Positions 58,467-64,000 of a stretch of DNA of 64,000 nt are shown here, piece after piece. Location: contig NC_092859.1 of NCBI RefSeq assembly GCF_032062135.1, positions 132,136,518-132,200,517 on the forward strand, given 5' to 3'. This stretch comes from Pyxicephalus adspersus. Lineage: Eukaryota; Chordata; Amphibia; Anura; Pyxicephalidae. The notes under the pieces are model-generated. The model was not told the DNA's origin and did no database searches. It worked only from the letters and a program-made list of their open reading frames with translations. Positions within the stretch are counted from its first letter, which is position 1; the number at the start of each line of letters is the position of its first letter. Made by a program: the position numbers and the translations under genes.

Positions 58467-58689
58467 AGATAACATAAAGCTATCGAGAACATAGACTATG
58501 TTCAGACTGGCAGTGAGGTTGTGGTGGGGTTAATGCTTCTTCATGCCAGTGAACCGCTGCCTTGGGGGAGATCCTACATGTATATTCTATCCATGGCATC
58601 TCCAGAGCAAAGAAATGGGGGCAGCATTGAGTGGCCAAACACTGTTAAATCTGTAAATGCTGGGTCTTTAAGCCCACACAGACTGTTTC

Positions 58690-59010
58690 TTCAGATTGTA
58701 AGTGAGAGCTGCAGACTGTTAGTTCTGTTGGCAGAAGTTGAGGAGTGAAAAAGATACACATTCAGACCATAAAAAAACTCAACAATGAAGGAAGGCATCA
58801 GAGTCAAGTCACATGGAGTATTTACAAATATCCAAATGTGGTTCCAAACTGGTAAAATCAATTTATTTGTAGAAACATTAAACCCTTTACACATGAACAT
58901 GATCATATATACAAATGGGTAACAATTGTACTTCCGATAACTCAACGCATTTCGCAGCTGAAGAGAGCCCACTTCCTCAGGTCTCTCTAGCTGACCTCTG
59001 TATTCTCTGT
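58690..59010 (-). repeat. Interspersed repeat with GAGGAAGTGGGCTC / GCGAAATGCGTTGAG signature
   Basis: The - strand reads CTGAGGAAGTGGGCTCTCTT, CAGCTGCGAAATGCGTTGAG, TTATCGGAAGTACAATTG. Same architecture as 13218-13345 and as GTGAAACAAGTTGAG inside 48477-49253. It lies between the two minisatellite arrays. Confidence 0.5.
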
Positions 59011-59128
59011 TCATGTCTACTTCTCACTCTTACTCATCATTCATCATTAACTGTCAGACACACTGGTCAGGTTGTGTCATCAGCTGTCAGTTTTAGAGTA
59101 CCTGATTATTTTTTAGTTTCTTATCATG

Positions 59129-59251
59129 TACAACTTCCACACAGGGGGTGACTACAGGGGTACAACTTACACACAGGGGGTGACTACAGGGGTACAACTT
59201 ACACACAGGGGGTGACTACAGGGGTACAACTTACACACAGAGTGTGACAAC
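59129..59251. repeat. Minisatellite array 2, same unit, about 4 copies
   Basis: Same unit as 58109-58466 but more uniform. Bracketed by a 28-bp direct repeat (59101-59128 and 59268-59295, 26 of 28 identical). Confidence 0.85.
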
Positions 59252-59861
59252 AGCTGTTTGCGGTTGACCTGATTAGTGTTTAGTTTCTTATCATGAAACA
59301 GCCATGTTTATTAAATATATTGTTCTGTCCTGGTTTTCTGATATTTATTTTGTATCACAATATGACTTTTTTTTAATGATATGCTAAGATTTGCAGTTAA
59401 TCACTTCAGTCTGCCACAGACTCAACCACAGTTCCTGCTGTTCTTGTTGAACTTATTAGGATTGTGCATACACATGGTGCAGCTCCTGAAAGCTACCAGT
59501 CATTTTGGCTATTCGGTTGCTTTCCTTCCTTTGGAGGAAACATGTAGAAATGTGTTACTTGTGCTGCAGTTTGCTATGTGCCTGGGGTTGGATAACCATG
59601 CAGTTTTCTACCGAAGGGCCAAAGTCTTAGAAATATTTCTGCGTCATGAATGCTCCAGCCAGCCATTCTATTTATAGTTACTGGGAATTCACTGAGACCA
59701 TTGATTTTTTTAGCTACCGGTAAATGGGAATTCTTCTCACTCACCACCACTGTAAAGGTTCTCCTCAGTATCTACCAATGTAAGAGGGCCTTCTCCATTG
59801 ACTTCTACTCAAAATACCACAATTATCTCCCCTTATATTGTGTGTTACTTTCCCCACGTCC

Positions 59862-59990
59862 TAGATTGTAAGCTCTTCTGGGCAGGGTCCTCTCCTCCTC
59901 CTGTGTCACTGTCTGTATCTGTCTGTAATTTGCAAGGCCTATTTATTGTACAGCTCTGCATAATATGTTGGCGCTTTATAAATCCTGTTT

Positions 59991-60030
<40 letters not shown>
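59862..60030 (+). repeat. SINE-like tail with (AAT)n microsatellite
   Basis: TAGATTGTAAGCTCTTCTGG ... CATAATATGTTGGCGCTTTA, then an uninterrupted (AAT)n run of ~13 units at 59991-60030. Confidence 0.7.
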
Positions 60031-60202
60031 TCCCAATTATTGCTATTTGTATTTCTTTGTGTCATTATTTCCGGCTTGTTATAACATGGCTTCCTCCACC
60101 CTTTAAAAGGTTGAGAAAAAGTGCTATAAACTGTTTTGGGGTTTTTTTTTGGCACAAAATTGAAGTAGTTCCATTAGAACGAAAATTTTACAATAGTAAT
60201 AA

Positions 60203-60355
60203 TAGATTGTATGCTCTTTGGGACAGGGACCTCTCCTCATTGTTGTCATTGTCGTCTGTCATTTGCTACCCCTATTTAATGTACAGCACTGCATAATATG
60301 TTGCCGCTTTATAAATCCTGTTTATTAATAATAACAAAGATAATAATAATAATAA
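60203..60355 (+). repeat. SINE-like tail, second copy
   Basis: TAGATTGTATGCTCTTTGGG ... CAGCACTGCATAATATGTTG and a broken AATAATAAT tail. A separate insertion about 170 bases after the previous one. Confidence 0.6.
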
Positions 60356-60401
60356 TTATTATATTAGTATTGTATTACAGTTGATGTAGATTATCCAGTA
60401 A

Positions 60402-60595
60402 TTGCACAAGCCATTAGTGCCATCTAATGGACATTTTGCTAACTGCACATCCATGCAGAAGAATTATTTTTATGTAAATAAAAGACAATTTACTTCCACT
60501 GATTTATTAGTGAGATCACGCCATGAGCATATGGTGCACTGAGAGGCTAAAAACACACGTGTGATTTACAATGTTACATCACTTCCTAGTGTAAG
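60402..60595. repeat. Unclassified dispersed repeat, copy 1
   Basis: AGTGCCATCTAATGGACATT, GCAGAAGAATTATTTTTATG, GAGATCAC, TGCACTGAGAGGCT and GTGTGATTTACA align in order with 61980-62185. Confidence 0.45.
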
Positions 60596-61979
60596 ATCCT
60601 ATATGTTATTTATTGTGTAATAATATATGTTTCAAATTCTAAACAATAAATCCCACTTCTCCCTAACTTTCTGTCCCAGCTTGAAGGAACCAGCACATGC
60701 TTTTGACAAATGTATCTTTGTGCACCTATGAACCATCTTTCTTGAAGCCAATTTGTAATCTTGCATACAAATTCAAAAACTCCTGCAAATCTACATGCAT
60801 GTATTCTCTACAGAGGGAATAGCTTACTTGTGTTTCTTATCTCTTTTTAGAGCGCTAAGGCAAAATTATGTCTAAAGCTGCTAATAATTGTCTTTAATAA
60901 TTAAACTAAACCCTGCTATACTCACTTTTCCTCCTTCTGTTACAGGGTTTCCAACTTTTACCTTCTTCTCTTCTTAAAATCTTGATTGGCTGGGATGTTA
61001 TATTTGTAACTCATGCACAGGAATGCAGGAATTGGTTCCAAGCAAGCACAGGAGAAGCCAGGATTGATGGGTATCCTGGCAGCCAGCATTAAGCTGCTCA
61101 TGCACAGCTTGGCATATTTGACAGTTCCACGGAGCGATCAGGCAGGTAAGAATGCTTATTGCTGAAGGAATATCGCCTGCCCCTTTCTGCAATACTACTA
61201 TGCCTGACCCATCTATTTTAACTTTAGTTCTGTTTCAAAGAAATATATTTTCTTCCAGGACTCCAATACACTTCATATTTATACCTGGCATTATATTGGC
61301 TCTGTCTTTTACTAAACATACAAAGTGGAGTGTTGTATTTGGCAGTGCCTGTATAGTTCTAGATGATACTGCCAGGGAGTTACATCTACTTACTGCCTGT
61401 ACATCAGATACATAGTCAATTAATTATGTCACAAGGAGACTGCCTGGGGGTGTGAGACAAGGGAAGGTGGAACCACATCCTTTCACCCAGGTAAGTACCC
61501 CTATGAACAATAATGCAGGAACAGGGCAGCATTATTAACTGTGACACATCAGCTCTCTCCTGCAGACTTCATCTTGTGGCTTGCAGTTGTTGTGTTGCAA
61601 TCTCAGTCTAGTTAAAGCCACCTTAATGAAGCCCAATGGTCTCCAGAGCAATCAATTTGCAGAACAACAGTGATTTCTAAACACCAGGTTACCTCAAAAT
61701 GGTTAAGGCCTGTATATTCTTTTTAAGTGCTATGATTTCACATTTTTGTGCTTCAGATACACTGTTTACTACAGGTTCCCAATATCACATTCAGTAATAT
61801 ATCCACATGCAGACAACAACAATCTGGTATAGTGAAATTGGTAAAAACATATGATGATATAATTTTTGCAGTAGTTTTTATTGATTGGGCCCTATCACTC
61901 TGTGGATTTTGTTTTATGAAAGTTAGAAATTACCAATTTATATTCAGTAACTACAGATTTGCCAGTAATAACTTTTTTC

Positions 61980-62185
61980 CAGGCCAGCAGTGCCACCTAG
62001 AGGACATTTTGTCACGTACAACTCATTCAGAGGAATTTTATTATGAGCCTATAAAAGTATCTACTTCCATGGAGTATTTTCTAGGAAACGCATACAGTAA
62101 CAATGAGATCACTTGGAAACCAGAAGATGGTTTACTGAGAGGCTGCCAACTGCACATGTGGGATTTACATCTCTGTTACTGATCT
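61980..62185. repeat. Unclassified dispersed repeat, copy 2
   Basis: CAGTGCCACCTAGAGGACAT, TCAGAGGAATTTTATTATGA, GAGATCAC, TTACTGAGAGGCT and CACATGTGGGATTTACAT, the same order as copy 1. A 144-codon frame over it is not a recognised protein. Confidence 0.45.
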
Positions 62186-62818
62186 CAGTCCTGGTCAGAT
62201 TTCTACTACACTAAAACTAAATATAGATTATGTCAAGGCAGCGTATTTCAGCACATATTTAACAACATTGTAATTTAAGAAGATACTTGTAACTCTCAAA
62301 AAATATGTGGCACTTGTTGGTGTATATATTTGTATGTTAAATAAATGACATATTGGATCATGACTTGTTAAGCGCATCACCTACTATGGGTGGAATTTGG
62401 AATATTCTCAGAAAAAGATGCAAAAGTCATCAGTTGTATTACTATCTGATTATGTCTTGTGGAGATTGTATCACCTATGTCTAAAGAAATTGCTTTCCTT
62501 CTGAGAATGTATAGGAAAAAAATGGAAAAATCCTTGAGTGTTTGCTGAGATATAATGTTATTTCTGCAGGTATGTTCTCCGCTGCTTTGCACATAAGTGG
62601 AGAAAGACAGGAGGCAACAAAGAGGATTTGCAGAAATGAGCTGCTCCAGAATTCAGTCTCATGCATCTTGTTTGTTCAGGCCTTATCTCTCAATTCAATA
62701 AAATCTTTGTTGATTTCCATGCTGAAGAACTTACTAGAGTAAATGGGGAAACCTTGTAAATTGTGCTGAATAATGGAGGTTTATTGGGGTTAATATATAA
62801 GGCCGCTATAAGTTATCT

Positions 62819-63128
62819 TGGGCTGCATACACTCCACCAATTTTTGTAGCTGGAAATGATCTCTTTTAATTGTTTCCAGTGACAGATGAATAAACTTGCA
62901 GCGCCCATTCTGTTTTATGGAAAGAGGAGAAGGAGGACAAGGAAGTAATATAAAGCTCTGCTCTTCTCCTTTGACTTGTATAGTGGTCATTCCCAATCAT
63001 TGTTCATGGATCAGCTATAAAGTATCCATGAAGAGGCAGGTGACCACCATGTACATTTCAGATTTTCCCTGAGACAAACATGACTGTTCAACTCGAGTGA
63101 TAATTATCTGATGTGTGTACATAGCCTT
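62819..63128. mobile_element. GTGTGTACATAG-ended MITE remnant
   Basis: Left TTGGGCTGCATACACTCC, right ATGTGTGTACATAGCC, inverted. Contains TTGTTTCCAGTGACAGATGA in common with 40935-41245. Confidence 0.5.
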
Positions 63129-63765
63129 AGACTTTGCTGCTGCTGCCAGTTAGTAATTATTCAGATTATAATAGCAAAGAGTTACCTGACTCTCTTACTA
63201 GAGAAATCAGTACTTTGTACCAGAAAACTGCTGACTCTTACATATAAGTGCATTGCCAGGGATAGGGAGTCCAATTGTAATGTACTGTTATTGCCTTCTT
63301 TATATAAACATCATAGTAAATCTGTAGTTATGACAGCTTTGAACATCATTTTTCATTTGATCAACACTTCTGAAAACAGATTTTGTGTTCACACCTGTGA
63401 GGTGAATATTATTATGCAGGTTATAAAAATTATTGAGTCAAATTGGTCAGCTATCCCTGCAGTTGCCTGTGTCTCCACTTCTATCTATAACAATGGTGTC
63501 ACTTTGCCAGCTAAACGCCTCGGATATTTGTTGATTTTACAATAGAGACAGTTTGCAATGATTCGCTGTATTATTCAGCTTTTAAATCATAAACTATTAA
63601 ACAGAACTCAATTTTGAAATTTCAATTTGCACTGTGTATGATAAACACCATACATACTAATAGATATAGATTAGATACAGAAGTAAATAACTTACTGGCA
63701 GGAGATAATAATAATAATAAGGGTTAATAAAGAAAGCAAAAATCCCATTGTATGAAGCTCTAAAA

Positions 63766-64000
63766 CAGGGGTAGGTAAACTCCGGCTTTTAGGCTAGATA
63801 CAGCCTAGCCAGCAGTGTGTTCCAGCCTAACGCCCCCCTGGTCGATCCAGCCTAATCCCAGCCGGCAGGGGTCCACAACCCGCGGCTCCGGAGCCACATG
63901 CGACTCCTGACCCTCCTTGTTATGCCTCCCTTCCCTATTTACCGTGGCCCGCTTTAACACTTCCGCCGCCGGGGTAAGGGGAGATTCCCTCTCCTCTGTA
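63766..64000. mobile_element. hAT-type element, left end, cut by window edge
   Basis: Starts CAGGGGTAGGTAAACTCCGG after TAAAA; CAGGGGT(C/A)GGCAAACT-type starts mark hAT elements. Interrupted at 63866 by another hAT-like start. Confidence 0.6.
63866..64000. mobile_element. Second hAT-like end nested in the first
   Basis: CAGGGGTCCACAACCCGCGG, then GAGCCACATGCGACTC, resembles the start of hAT elements whose interior reads as bad-annotation CpG-rich sequence. It runs off the window; GC content rises here. Confidence 0.5.

Larger units (their letters stand above)
45425..64000 (-). other. SLC27A2: SLC27A2 intron 1 (partial, at least 18.6 kb)
   Basis: No - strand frame here resembles the FATP2 N-terminus, which should be about 160 residues in one exon with a start codon. 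The intron therefore runs off the right edge. Individual repeats are listed separately; stretches between them hold nothing I recognise. Confidence 0.7.

Noticed and set aside
61985..62005. GTGCCACCTAGAGGACAT as a second CTCF site
   Set aside because: Spacing is off by one base relative to the CTCF core and the sequence is part of a dispersed repeat.
61748..62182. 144-codon + strand open frame
   Set aside because: Half of it lies in a dispersed repeat also present at 60402-60595; no domain seen.
63111..63545. 144-codon + strand open frame near the window end
   Set aside because: Starts in a MITE remnant and continues into ordinary intron; no recognisable protein.

Overview
The window is nuclear DNA from a vertebrate, most likely a frog. 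Two single-copy genes with vertebrate exon structures carry almost all the coding content. The rest is AT-rich non-coding sequence dense in interspersed repeats of types I associate with anuran genomes: long foldback MITEs, hAT, PIF/Harbinger and mariner-like elements, CR1/L2 and L1/Tx1 LINE pieces, tRNA-headed SINEs and minisatellites. The frog call rests on the mix of repeats plus the degree of protein divergence; a ranoid frog is a guess. No bacterial-style operon, CRISPR array, rRNA or canonical tRNA gene is visible.

Layout. 1-2700 is the upstream flank of HDC, including a decayed ~45-50 bp satellite (about 845-1655). 2705-14741 is HDC (histidine decarboxylase) on the + strand, complete in 12 coding exons (638 codons plus stop), with a TATA box at 2732-2738. 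14742-23876 is the 3'-to-3' intergenic gap, filled with SINEs, an L1 3' end, a foldback MITE and a GC-rich PIF/Harbinger-like MITE. 23877-45424 is SLC27A2 (FATP2, very-long-chain acyl-CoA synthetase) on the - strand, exons 10 to 2. Exon 1 is not in the window, so 45425-64000 is read as part of its first intron (at least 18.6 kb). Every exon boundary listed was placed by hand at a GT-AG junction and the reading frames join without a break.

The genes face tail to tail, as I remember their human counterparts on chromosome 15, so this is conserved synteny and not a functional operon. HDC makes histamine from histidine; SLC27A2 activates very-long-chain fatty acids and bile acids at the ER and peroxisome and supports fatty-acid uptake. 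I see no shared pathway.

The least ordinary items are these. A decayed intronless gene of an uncharacterised, probably mobile, protein family (about 33.7-35.2 kb) is fused to a truncated L1/Tx1 LINE in SLC27A2 intron 5. A near-perfect CTCF motif lies at 28034-28049. SLC27A2 exon 3 is frame-neutral and matches the exon skipped in human FATP2b. The HDC C-terminal tail is conserved although it lies outside the catalytic core. Intron 1 of SLC27A2 holds a ~90 bp tandem satellite and a split 32 bp minisatellite.
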